Origin: Ptychodera flava
Lineage: Eukaryota; Hemichordata; Enteropneusta; Ptychoderidae
Direction: 5' to 3'
Assembly: GCF_041260155.1 (NCBI RefSeq)
Contig: NC_091936.1
Location: forward strand, 41,195,963-41,259,962
Length of the DNA: 64,000 nucleotides
The notes under the pieces were generated by a model that was given only the letters and a program-made list of their open reading frames with translations, did not search any database and had not been told where the DNA came from. Below are positions 26,786-38,160 of this stretch, piece after piece (position 1 is the stretch's first letter; each line of letters begins with the position of its first letter). The translations under genes and the position numbers were made by a program.

Positions 26786-29394
26786 CAGACGCAAATTGAA
26801 CAGACATCATTGCCATGTCATAACACACTGCTACATTAATACTCCAAGTAACGGTAAAATAAATTCATGCAACAAAAAATAAATAATTACAGCCCATGAC
26901 ATAAAACAAAATTTGTGTAAAATATGAGTCTCGCCATACATTAAAGTATTTATGTTGAAAAGCCTAAGTCGTAAAAATTTTCATATTCAGAATTCAGTCT
27001 TCAGCTGGATGGAAAACATATAAATTTTTATTTAAAATAATAACTCGGCCACTCCTATTATAAAAAATTGAAAGCCAAACAACCTAAACGTTTCATCAGC
27101 TTTAGCATTTAATGTATCACATTAATTTTTGTGATTCATATTCTTGGCAAATGTTGCAATGTACGCTGAGTGCATGAGCCTCAGAGGTAACTATCCACAG
27201 TGGCAGGAAAAAAGGCTATACAGACTAGATATACATCTGAGCTGATCTAATTACTTTAATGTAACCGAATTAGCCACTATATTAAAGCTATGCACATGAC
27301 AAGAACCGTACATATCCTCAAATCATGATTTGTCTCTTCCCAAAGGGCTTTAATCAAAGAAGCTTACTTCATCACCCATTCAAAGATTTCATTTGATCAA
27401 AAGAATATGATTCCCTAGCCCACTTGCCATGAGCAAAGATCAATAGTCCACGTGCATAGATTAATGTCTGCATTCATTATTACACAGATGACAAGAATGT
27501 AACGGAAACATTAATATTTCAATGCATAGCTGAGTCATAAATATAGCACAAAGATCATAAATATGGCAAAATCTGCCATGGGTGATAGTTAAATATCATC
27601 TTGCAAAGAGCAATGTTAATTTAAAGGCCATGATGTAATGTCAAACATCACAATTAATGAATACAAATTCTCTCGAGTCTCAAGAATGCTAGTCCTCAAC
27701 ATTTTAATCTTTCATTTAATTTTTAAAGCACTGAGAAAATTTCACAGTTGGCATTTTGTAAATTTTGTAATTTCCTATGACGGCAATCCTTCTGTAACAG
27801 CAACGTACTGTCCCAGTTGTTAGAATCTCTTCGCCTTTCAAAAGAAAATTTAGCCTGAAAGCTGAATTACCTCTTAATTTGCTTTATGCAATAAGTCATA
27901 GTATTTGTCCCTCAACCGACAATCAAGGTAAATCAACTGCTCTCCTTTCCAAAGAACATATACAGTATCTGCCAAGCACTTTCCCTGCCTGGGTCTGGAG
28001 TACCATGGCTCCATCACTAAATGTCATTGACTTTTTCTACAAACAATTAATACTTCATGATACTTTCTAATTCCACAACATATCCTGACAGGGTAATACA
28101 TTCAACTGATGCGGATAAGTGCAATTGCTGGACTTCATTCACTATTTTTAAATTCTAAAAGACGATAGCGTGGATCAGATATCTTGGTTTTAAATAGAGA
28201 ATATTTTCTCCAACTTCAAATGTGATGTTTTCCGTTTGAGTAATTTACAACTGATTTACACATTTTTTAAGCTTTAAAATCTTGGACTTAGTACAGGAAA
28301 ATAGATCACTCTAGGTTTTATTTTCATTTAATACACGTTCCAAGCCACAAGGGCTTTCTTCAAATCAGCCTTTACCTACAATAGTGATGACATGATATCC
28401 CAGACTAAAAGCCAATGACTTGTACTGACATGAATAAAGCATAATATCAATCTTTCAAAAATTCAGAAAATAATATCCTCAATGATGCAAAAATTACTCA
28501 TCCATGCCATGAGAATAAAAGGCATTGGCATTCACAATCCAGACTTGGCCAGAATTTAACCATTGTATTTTAATATCATATCCTATGTACACACTGGATT
28601 GTGATTTCTCATTTGCTATAGGTGTCAATTAAAGTGAGTGTCAAAAACTTCACTGAACATTGAAGGAAAAGAAGACCTATCACAGCGAACTGATTTTCCG
28701 GAGGACATACATGTATGATTCCTTACAAAGGCCACATTTTTATCATCTTTCATGCTAACACAAAATCTACAAATATTTTCACAAAGTCTTTTGTGTTCAT
28801 TTCACTGATTACATCTTTAAATTTTAATTTTCCAATCACTGACGAAGGGAAAAAAAATTTTGGCCGCCGGTGTCAACATGGAACAGGGCTGTTTTTAGAG
28901 CTCATCATGGTTCTACCATCAATATGCTAAAAACAAACATTTGTGCAAAACTTTGTAAAACCACTTGGATATTTGACGTGAAAGTACCGGTATATATTAT
29001 TGAAATTTTTTGACTTCATTGCTTAATGTAAAAACCATACAAACTGAATCACCTATGATCATGAACTGGTTTTGATACAAATCTTGTAAGTGACTGTGTC
29101 AAGTGTCAGCATTATCACATACACATTCGCAATAGCATTTAGTCATAGGCTGGACAGTGACTAAAAAGAAAATTTAAACTTTTGCAAACACTTTTACCAC
29201 TGAATCTTTGTAATGGCATTGTCAACTTTTGTGTCGATTTCTATACAAGTTACAAGTTAATACCTGACTCTATTTTGCATTTCTATGTACATATAAACAG
29301 TCGGAATGTGTGTTTTGATTTGCATCACGATAACTGTGAATGTCTGACAATGTTTGCATACCATGTCAGAAAACAATTTGACAAAGACACTTAC
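26786..29394. other. Non-coding stretch, probably intron of the - strand gene
   Basis: AT-rich, no convincing exon on either strand and no recognised repeat. Confidence 0.4.
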
Positions 29395-29535
29395 TTCTCC
29401 ATATGTTGGCATCTTTGCAGCATCCTTCATGAGCTCCAGCTGAACCCCCTTGTCATCAGCAGTGGTGGCATTGGCGGTGGCATTCTGATTGATGGACCCC
29501 GTGGCATTCTGTATCGGTGTTCCTTCAGTATCCAT
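29395..29535 (-). CDS. Likely first coding exon of an unidentified - strand gene
   Basis: An ATG opens 47 codons ending at a GAA|GTAAGT donor in phase 0. The peptide starts MDTEGTPIQNATGSINQN, is rich in Asn, Thr and Ala, contains no hydrophobic segment, and ends MKDAAKMPTYGE. The codon mix and exact donor support a real exon. The next exon is not certain; 19846..19699 on the same strand is in the right phase, but 9.5 kb away. Confidence 0.5.
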
Positions 29536-29868
29536 TGCAATAAATTTGCCGGTTATATCTCTGTATCTCCAATGGTAGTGTAACTGTATCTATTGATGCT
29601 TCGTTACCTTGGAAGATGACCAAGGCACATCGCCAAACGTTGAATGCACTTCTGAAAAGTGAAAAAAGATCAACATTTAGAACTAATTAAATTTAAAGAA
29701 AGAAAAACACAGCATCAATTTCGTTGTCCAATCTCATTTTCAATAATCCAAATTATTGAAATGTTTTGACATATATGTAAGATGTTCAAATTATCACACA
29801 TTACCTTTGCACCATATTATATTCACATTCACATTATATTCACAAAAGTTTAAAAAGCATCAAATTTG

Positions 29869-29919
29869 TTTCTTTCTTTCTTTCTCTCTTTCTTTCTTTA
29901 TTTATTTATTTATTTATAT
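29869..29919 (+). repeat. TTTC/TTTA compound microsatellite
   Basis: TTTC units grade into TTTA units over about 50 bp, 340 bp upstream (in - strand sense) of the exon at 29395-29535. Confidence 0.9.
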
Positions 29920-30667
29920 TTGGGGGAAGATATTTCCCGTCATTCATCAAAAAGAAAATAATGTCAAATCTCAGGCAGCCTGAAAATCTGCTTATTGTTT
30001 TGTCTGATCCCTCCAAAGATTTTACAATCAATTCTTCCCTTTCTCTTCATGATCTGAGTAATTTTGTCAGTAAAATAATTATTACTCATCACTAAAACTA
30101 TGGGATCTCAGAGAGCTCAAACAACAAACAGATTCCACAAAAGAGGATTGTACAATACCCTGCAATGGCACATTTGTTAAGAACTTCATGTATGTGTTAA
30201 CATGGCTGTCATGTTGTCTGCAAATTTTACAATCAAGGCTACCATTTAATTGGGTGATTGTTTTTAGAAGGAAAGACCATTGCAAAAATTCCAAAATCTG
30301 TCAGTAGATATTTTTGAGACAAAAAATGTCTTCTACCCTTCTCTCATTTATGAACAGTTCATATTTACAAGTAGTGTTTTCGTCCTTGACAAATCCTACT
30401 TATTGAATTTCACACTGTCATGTTTATGAAAACATTACAACCACACTGTAGTGAAATATGTACAGAAGGTAAGGTTGTGCACATACTATAGGCAACGTTG
30501 TGCAAGATAATTCAATATAAAAACAAGCAGCTTGTAAAGTTATCATTTGCCTGTTATTCTGTTACTGCACAAATCAATTGCTGCTGTGGGTATAAATATT
30601 GCAAATACTGTACACAGACTCCAATTAGTTTTTTTTTTCCCTTTAGGTACAATGTGCCTCGGGGACA

Positions 30668-30978
30668 GATATAGATATTCAGACTCTCAAACTTTTACCA
30701 TTCTTTTCTGAGCTACCACTTGCATGGGCTCATATGAAAACTCTTGGAGATAAAAATTTTCACACTCATAGTTTTTCGAAACTTAAAAATTTTACTCCAT
30801 ATAGTTAACACAGGGATGGCAGCCATTTTGAATTTCAAATATCGCCAGATCTTATAGGTTATTTTTTTCTTTCATACAAAAACTTTGCAGAGTGACCCCT
30901 GATTTTTATTCTTGATTTTAAAAGAGAATGGTTGAAAGATTCCTTGAGTAAAGTTTGAGCAAAAGTTTCAGTCTTTTA
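30668..30978 (-). repeat. Dispersed ~270-bp repeat, copy 2 (inverted)
   Basis: On the minus strand: CTTTTGCTCAAACTTTACTC, AACCATTCTCTTTTAAAATC, AATCAGGGGTCACTCTGCAA, TTTGAAATTCAAAATGGCTG, GTTAACTATATGGAGT, and ATGAGCCCATGCAAGTGGTAG. Confidence 0.7.
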
Positions 30979-33900
30979 ATTTCGAGGCGAATACAACCTT
31001 ACAATAACTTCAATTTAGCAGAATTGCACTCACTTCATAACATGTATGAAGTGTTCTCATTATTACAGATTAAGAGTTTGATCAAGAAGAAATATCAAAG
31101 TAATTTTAAAACTTTTGTTTTTAAATATCCTGTTAGCTACATAAAATTTCTGAAATCCTATTTTGGAAAAAAAACGACAGAAAACAGGAGAGTAACGAGC
31201 AAGATGAAAGGATACAAACTTGATGGTTTCATGAATAGTCTTCATTTAATTATTATAATTACTTCTTTTGTATATTAGAGTAAGACAACTTGTGAGTGGT
31301 GAACAAATAATGCAAATAAAACTGCCCTTGTTTTGTGATTACACATTGTATGAAATGAACTCCTTGTAGACTAGGATGAGATTTTCACAGGTTTTTACAT
31401 GTGACAGGGACAATACTACACAGGGTCTTTTAGATAGAACCCTCATTCTTTGGAAATCCTACAAACCAAACTGTGCTGCAATCTCTCAATATCCAACTGT
31501 ACATGTATGGCTTTGAATTTCAATAACATGATTTGAGTGAAGTTTTTCACATTGCCTTGTGGCTTCTAAATTCCACAGAAGTAGCATGTCAGAGATCAGT
31601 TACAACCCATCTCTCTACCCCAATATAACACAGCTCAATCTGTACATGACACAAAACGGCTGTCTACAAGATGACAGCTAGCTTGTGCTGTGTACCTTGT
31701 GTTGTCCTCATCAATCATTCACAGATTTCACGACTTTTGTTTCTTTAAATTTAAAACATTAACCTTGGGGGAAAAAATAGCACTCACAGATTATGCAAAA
31801 CCCCCGTTAAAAACAAAGAAAAACTCACGGATACATGTATCATACTAACATACTCATAATGTGGATAACAGTAAAAAGAAATTTCGCTTTAGTAACTCGC
31901 AGATTTTAATAAGCAAGACAATATATTTTCTCATTCTGGTAATACTGCATAATGTCATCTTTGCACTTGTGCACAAAAGAGAACCACTGCTATTGTTTTT
32001 CCCAGATAATGCTTGCTCAATGACAATATCAATAATTGATGTCAATTCCTTTCATCCTGGGAGTAAGTCTGCTAAAGAACAAGTAGATCCACTACACACA
32101 CTGAAATAAAACCCCTAGGTATATTTTGAAAAACAGGATGCATGGAAATTGTGATGCTAAGGCCTTTCTGCAAGTAAACGGTTAATTTAGCTGCTCATCT
32201 CAAAGTCTAGAGTGTGTGTACTTTTTACCTACATCCTCTTCAAATTATATACAACATTTAACTAAAAAATGCACTAACCAACTTGGTGCTACATATGCAT
32301 TTTCTTACCGTTCTGAATTATAACTTCCTTGCCGGGGCCTATTCCAACACTCTTCCTGATTGTTCAAACCACTCCGGATATTCCCTGTCTTACCAGCATT
32401 GGTTATATTCCAGTCATGCAGACTCTGGCACTGCTGGTCTACAACAGGAAAACTCCCGGCATCAGTGGGAGCAAATCAATTTGGTCATTCCATTCAGCTA
32501 CACGGGGTGGTCAGCATGCCTTAATAGAGGGACTGTTGTTAAATATATCCACATAAATCAATGAACGGTATTGAATTATTCATATTACAGACAATGTGCA
32601 ATATAAGGAAATTGGGTTATTCCATTTGTCTGCTAGTCCCTCATGACGGTCCACCATTCCTCACCTGGAATAGTCACTACATGGTTTCAACCAATCAATA
32701 GCGTTCCAGGCTATCTGTGAAACATCTGTGATGCTGAACTATTTCAGCAACAAACCTACGATACCACATTCTAAATACTGTTATGAAGTGAAAAAATCGC
32801 TAGTTAAGCTTTTGAAACTAAAAATAGACTGATTCATACTTGAAGAGAAGACAGACATGGTTACTCATAATTTAACTACTTCAGTCTAATAATTTCAATA
32901 ATGTCTACATAAAATTTTATATATAAATTACAACCATTGAATCTTTGAATGACAATTTCTTAACTATTGGTACATTCCGTCTTGACTTTTCAAATATCTG
33001 GCTGGCCCCTTGGTCTATTATTTGTTTCATAGAACAATATTTTCCATTCTATCGGAAGTGAATATGCATCCGCGCAATATATTCAAACAAGTCTATGATG
33101 ACTGAGACACATTCAAATTTCTTGCCCTCCATCCATGAATGTGAAATCATTTCATAGCTCTGTATGAAGGTTGCTATGTTTTCTATCGTATGGCAGCCTA
33201 TTCATAAAAACTGCTCCACCATGAAGGTCTAGATTCATGAGTCATTTTACCTCGTTGCCTTGATGTGCAAGACAGTTGTATCCAGGTACAGCTATTGATT
33301 TCCATGGTTTCAAAACCATTTAGCTACACTCTCAAACCTTGGAAAAATACCATACCTCTAATATTGGCACTCTTCTTACTGGTATATGATGACAATGTCC
33401 CCACTACTGTAACATCAATTAAGAAAAGTTTCACAAGCTTTTGACCCTTTTTACTTCACTTACTTCAGGATGAAACATGTACAGCAAAGATTACCTCATA
33501 TTTGACCTTGACTTTGTATGAGTGGTTGTTGTATCAGTATAGTTTACATTATCATTATCACAATGTCATGACTACAGGTTGCATTTCATAACGTGTCATT
33601 TTCAATGTGAAACAAACTTTCAATTATTACAGCAAACATTAAAACACTCTCAACAGTCACCAAATAACCCCAATTTAATATGTTACATTCAAAATTTCCC
33701 ATATCAGGAGGGGACACCCATGCTAACCATCCAAAGTGAATGGATTATTTATTGTATAATTTCAGTATTCAACTGCCTCTATACATTTCCAGTCTTTCAA
33801 ATCCTTAGTCTGTTTGTGCCACTTTAGCCACTTACCAAAAACAGACTTGATCACTAACAGTGGTAGTGGTCGTCTTAAGATTGAGAGCTTGATTTCTTAT

Positions 33901-34294
33901 TTGTCTCCACCATTAATTTTGATGTGGTAAACGATGCTTCTATTTTCTTTTCAACTTTCCAGCATTCTGAAGCAGATGGTGTTTGCCTATAGTTCCATTT
34001 AAATTTTGTGTGGCTTTAGATTTCTTTCTTTATTCAGTTTTGTCATGTCATATGAAGATTTAAGCATCTTAAGAACACAAAGAAAAGATTGGCATTCCTG
34101 TGAGTGTATGGGCACAAAAAAAAACCTCTCGGAGGGGAAGTAAGGAAAAAAAGATGCCAGAATACAAGGAGTTGGTAATTCTGGCGGAAGCAGCAAGAAA
34201 AAAATGCTCCAGAGTCAATCTTCGAAGCCAGGATTCCCCCCCGAATATGAAATGGTCCACCCCTCAAGTTGACCTTGCCATATACAACATGATG
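30979..34294. other. Intergenic stretch with no supported gene
   Basis: Mostly unique AT-rich DNA. A GC-richer patch at 32330-32530 is open in two + frames but has no usable acceptor. Its TTGGTCATTCCATT block recurs as TTGGGTTATTCCATT at 32612, suggesting an old repeat rather than a gene. Confidence 0.4.
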
Positions 34295-34435
34295 CACAGT
34301 CCCTTGGTGGGCTATTCAGCTCTGGGACTATTCGCCCCATAGACGAGTGTACATAAGCCCGAGTGTTTCTCGCTTATGTACACTCGTCTATAGGGCGAAT
34401 AGTCCCAGAGCTGAATAGCCCACCAAGGGACTGTG
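34295..34435. mobile_element. Palindromic MITE with CACAGTC ends and 8-bp target duplication
   Basis: The left arm starts CACAGTCCCTTGGTGGGCTA; the right arm is its near-perfect reverse complement, with about 64-bp arms and a 13-bp loop. The flanks ACATGATG (34287-34294) and ACATGGTG (34436-34443) look like an 8-bp target duplication with one mismatch. Confidence 0.85.
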
Positions 34436-34471
34436 ACATGGTGTGACGTCAACTGGAACGGCTGATTAATA

Positions 34472-34638
34472 CCTACCTACATGTCAAATTTCTAACTTTA
34501 CCATACTGAAGACCATCGCCCGTCTCTTGCTCGGGCACGGTCACGACCATGGCTTCCTACCTACATATCAAATTTCTAACTTTACCATACTGAAGACCAT
34601 CGCCCGTCTCTTGCTCGGGCACGGTCACGACCATGGCT
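34472..34638 (+). repeat. 84-bp tandem duplication ending in a poly-C tract
   Basis: CCTACCTACAT(G/A)TCAAATTT through GCCCGTCTCTTGCTCGGGCA and CGGTCACGACCATGGCT occurs twice with an offset of 84 bp, one mismatch seen. A poly-C run at 34651-34669 follows. Confidence 0.9.
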
Positions 34639-35030
34639 CCGTTCGTATACCATCCCCCCCCCCCCCCCCTCCACCAATGGAGCTCGCGGGTCGGAGGTCT
34701 CCTTCCTCCCGGAACCACGCTCGAACGCACGAGTTTCCTCTCAGTCCTAAAAAGTAACAAAGCTTGAACATTTTCCCTTGGGTTTTCCAGACGTCCAACT
34801 TTCAAGACCAAGTTGTTAATACTGGGCAGTCTGACCCTAATCACATTTCGTCTCATGGCGGCGTTCTGTCGTTTCCCGCTGTGTGTTTCAAATTTGAGCT
34901 TCGCTTGAATCCAAAACGAGGTTGAAATTTTATCACTGACTGTGTATGGTATTGATATGGAAAGGATAGTTATATAAACGAGAAAAATAAACAAAATCAA
35001 AATAAATGTGAAGCTCTTTACAATCCTCAA
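34557..35030 (-). CDS. Unassigned 157-codon ORF with hydrophobic N-terminus
   Basis: The ORF begins MRIVKSFTFILILFIFLVYI, which looks like a signal anchor, followed by a basic, hydrophilic stretch. The 3' part runs through the poly-C tract (as a poly-Gly run) and through one copy of the 84-bp tandem duplication, which argues that at least the C-terminal half is not real coding. It may be the first exon of a type II membrane protein, or chance. Confidence 0.15.
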   Translation of the reverse strand: MRIVKSFTFILILFIFLVYITILSISIPYTVSDKISTSFWIQAKLKFETHSGKRQNAAMRRNVIRVRLPSINNLVLKVGRLENPRENVQALLLFRTERKLVRSSVVPGGRRPPTRELHWWRGGGGGWYTNGAMVVTVPEQETGDGLQYGKVRNLICR

Positions 35031-35468
35031 ATTCGTATTCTTAAACTCAAATGTGCCTACAGTCGAGCAAAAATAAACAAGTATTATAACTGCAGTTTAA
35101 TACTTGTTTAATGTGACAATTCGTTGTCCTACAACTTTCAACAACATCTGTAAGCATAGTGGACACATCATTCATATACTATGGAAATACAAAAACAATA
35201 TTTTTGATAAAGAAAGAAAAAAGATGAGGAATATGATAAAATCGTATGATAAAATCGTGGAGAAAGAAAATAACAATTCAACCTGAGGTCTTTTAATATC
35301 TCGATTCGATATTGAAACCTAGGATATATGGCTGAGGAGGTAGGAAGATCCCAACGTACGGGGGCGCTCTACAATAGAGAGGTACTTTTGTATGCAATAA
35401 TGATAGAAATATTAATTCTTTATCAAGAATATTCATGCTCGTAAATTTATTAATAATAGGTTCTTTAG

Positions 35469-35589
35469 TAGCCCTGCGTGCAGGTCTGTGTGTTCCCGGC
35501 GTTATACGGCCTGTAGTGGAGGCCGTATAACTATAACGGCGGGAACACACACCTGTGACCTGTAGTACGCCCGCCTGTACGCAGGGCTA
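35469..35589. mobile_element. 121-bp palindromic element with TAGCCCTGCGT ends
   Basis: TAGCCCTGCGTGCAGGTCTG pairs imperfectly with the right end CCTGTACGCAGGGCTA. The inner arms GTGTGTTCCCGGCGTTATA and CGGCGGGAACACACAC also pair. It is GC-rich, with no ORF. Target duplication not clear. Confidence 0.7.
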
Positions 35590-35989
35590 GGTCTGTAGTA
35601 CATTCAGTGTGACAGTTTTCGGACGACCTGAGTTTTCGGACATTTAATGACATGCTGTTCGCTGTACGCACTTCACTCTGTATTGATAGCGTTTTACAAG
35701 TCATGTAACCACATATGCACATAATAAGTCAGGTGACGCTGCTGTCCCGTTTTGAATAGTTTATTTTTTCGGTAGAAGCTATTTCGGGCTACAAACTTGG
35801 CGAAGCTAAGTTAACACACCGTACAGGTGTCGAAAGCACCATACCTATCAGCCTATGAGATTTGTAGGAGCAAAATGAAGAGTAGTTGGGGAAAATTACA
35901 GACGCAACAGTGTAGATAACATGTACATTTAACGATAATCATATTTTTTGTATAAATAACTTTCTGTTACCAACTTTATTTATGTATTT

Positions 35990-36178
35990 CTCTAATGAAA
36001 TAAGGGTTGATGGGCGTATAGTTGAAAACGAACGTGGAAAGCATAATTTGCCGTAGAGGGCAGACTTCAAAGCAGTCCCTTGACCCCAGCTGCCCCAGGT
36101 CAGTCCAACTGGTGCGTTTGCTTGGGTTATATGCGGAAACGTCTACGGCCAGGTGCTTTCTCGCTTGAGCCTCTTGAG
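35990..36178 (+). other. EXOG: Probable non-coding first exon of EXOG with donor
   Basis: A strong donor (CTTGAG|GTAAGA) ends at 36178, in a stretch richer in CpG than its surroundings. A strong acceptor (TTTTTTCCTAG) at 37987-37988 lies 48 bp before the EXOG start codon. Pairing the two would make this the 5'UTR exon. The upstream boundary is a guess because no transcription start is visible. The exon carries an ATG at 36131 that opens a short upstream ORF across the splice (see findings). Confidence 0.5.
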
Positions 36179-36835
36179 GTAAGATTTTACTCTAGCATTT
36201 CGGTGATTCAAGGTATTATTCTGTGTGAAAATGGAAGCTGCCGTGGCCTCCGCAGCGCGCAAGTTGTGTAGCTCACCTGTCCCGTGCTATTGCACTTTGC
36301 GTTAGGAAGGAATGACCTCGTTGCCTATGTATAAAAAAACAAAAGAAAACGTTTTCCAAGTATGAATGAGTGCCCTACTTTTTCGGAAAGTGTCTTTCCG
36401 GAAGAGATGACTCGAACTCGCGAACAGAATTACCAGGGGAAGTTTTCAGTCGAGCGATACATTTGAAAGACAAGGTTTGTAAAATTCACAATCCCCTTTA
36501 ACATGGCTCTATAAATTAAGGACTCAATATTTGTAGGTTTTATCGTTGTAAACCTTTTTGTTTCGTTTTATTGCTAAATAGACTGCGATTGCATTGGGTC
36601 AGTTCTCTTGAAATTGTGCACAACTTTCTGCCGACTAGTACACATTTTGAACCATGATAGTCTATTAAGTCGACTTAGTTGTTATTGTGATTAATAGAGT
36701 ACTGCCATGCTCAAAAATTGATGCTGCGCTTTCTCGTTCCACCATTTGTGGAAGCACCTTTCAACGCACACTTGTAATTTTGCATTGTAAAAAAATATCA
36801 TTGGAATGACAAGGTCGACAGACATGAGTTGATTT

Positions 36836-36877
36836 GAAACATAGACCCTCGAGTTTTTCTCAAGGGTCTATGTTTGA
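36836..36877. repeat. Hairpin with CATAGACCCTCGAG arms
   Basis: AAACATAGACCCTCGAG, a TTTTTCT loop, then CAAGGGTCTATGTTT. Arms about 17 bp with one mismatch. Related to the hairpin at 48647-48679. Confidence 0.75.
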
Positions 36878-37238
36878 AACAGCTACTGGCATAGCTGCAG
36901 TAATTGTGGCTTGAGGGGTCGTTTAATGCTGTTTGATATTTACTTCCGTATTCTTGATGGGGCAAATACAAAACAAAATCAAAACCGCATCAAACACCCT
37001 CTCAGACTACAATTCTGAGCTAACACTATGGGCATAGACAGAGGAGAAGAAGCTCCACTCTCTATGGTAGAGGTATTGAAGTCTTTCATTTTTAGAAGTC
37101 ACAAACATGTCTCGTCGATGTTTCTGTTGTTTTAATGTTTTTGTCGATTTTGCCTTATCACATAATGGATCGGTAGCATACAGTCACGCCGCTCTTGCAG
37201 ACTCTAGCTGAGACTGCGATCCCCCTCGCCCCCCCCCC

Positions 37239-37239
37239 C

Positions 37240-37308
<69 letters not shown>
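37239..37308 (+). repeat. CT microsatellite
   Basis: About 70 bp of almost pure CT following a poly-C run, in EXOG intron 1 just upstream of the 450-bp MITE. Confidence 0.97.
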
Positions 37309-37311
<3 letters not shown>

Positions 37312-37465
37312 GATATCTATTCCTCTCCCATCTCACTAATGCCTTGCCCTGTGTTTGTCTGTGTCATTTACAGAAAACTGGTATCTACTGTCGTTGCAAA
37401 AACTCAAATGTAACAGCAACAAATGATAGACTGAACAGACACTTAAAAGTAGGTCACTGAATACC

Positions 37466-37915
37466 TACAGTGTGTTTCACCTAGGTACCGCAACTCAGCG
37501 TATGAGACGGACACATTCCACCTACAACACAAACGATAAGCTTGGGTATCACCACACGTTTGAAAGTCACCGACTCATTGATTAATTACAGTAAACCAGC
37601 ATGGAACAGCCGCTCTGTCTATAGACTGAGAGATACACTTGATCTACAATGTGTGGCTTTTTAGTTAGTTTCTGTTGAGAATACCTTCACCTCTTGACTG
37701 AAATTGTAAAAGAAACAGTTACATTGTAGATCAAGTCTAGTCAACTGTTTATCTCTCAGTCTAGACAGCGGCTGCCCCATGCTGGTTTACAATAATAAAT
37801 CGATGAGTCAGTGGCTTTGAAATGTGTCCGTGATACCCAAACTAATCATGTGTTTTGTACGTGGATGTGTCCGTCTCATACGCCGAGTTGCGGTACCTAG
37901 GTGAAACGCACTGTA
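37466..37915. mobile_element. 450-bp inverted-repeat MITE in EXOG intron 1
   Basis: TACAGTG(T)GTTTCACCTAGG at 37466 pairs with its reverse complement at the right end (37895-37915). The arms of about 185 bp stay alignable over their length (GAGACGGACACAT, AAACCAGCATGG(A/G), GATCTACAATGT), leaving a central spacer of about 75 bp. There is no coding capacity. It lies between the putative non-coding first exon of EXOG and its first coding exon. Confidence 0.85.
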
Positions 37916-37988
37916 ATCATAAGATAGCTATGAACATTTGCAAGAATGAATGAATCACAATCAAAATAAACAAAATATTTTTTCCTAG

Positions 37989-38160
37989 TTATTCAGCATA
38001 AAGGACTTCATAGAGATTCACATACAACTTTGAACTATGCAAGCAGTGGGAAGGCTGCTTGGTGGCAGCGGTATGCTAGTAGGAACAACTGTAACATCGT
38101 TCCTGATTGGTTATCTGGTACATCCAGTTACAAAGGAAGCAACACAAAGTACAAGATTCG
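37989..38160 (+). CDS. EXOG: EXOG coding exon 1 (with 48 bp of 5'UTR)
   Basis: The coding part starts at 38037 and ends at the GTGAGT donor at 38161 in phase 1. It encodes 41 residues starting MQAVGRLLGG, with a hydrophobic Gly/Thr-rich segment followed by YLVHPVTKE. The acceptor at 37987 shows that the exon extends upstream as UTR. The in-frame TGA at 38031-38033 rules out a longer coding start within this exon. Confidence 0.9.

Noticed and set aside
29182..29583. 133-codon + strand open frame
   Set aside because: It is the shadow of the - strand exon at 29395-29535, whose GTAAGT donor and start context are better supported.
32283..32564. Two long overlapping + strand frames, one hydrophobic (MPGPIPTLFLIVQTTP...)
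   Set aside because: No splice acceptor upstream, both frames equally open, and part of the sequence repeats 130 bp away, so a repeat is more likely.
36400..36440. tRNA-like GAGTTCGAGTC box on the minus strand
   Set aside because: The adjoining bases do not form a T-arm or acceptor stem.
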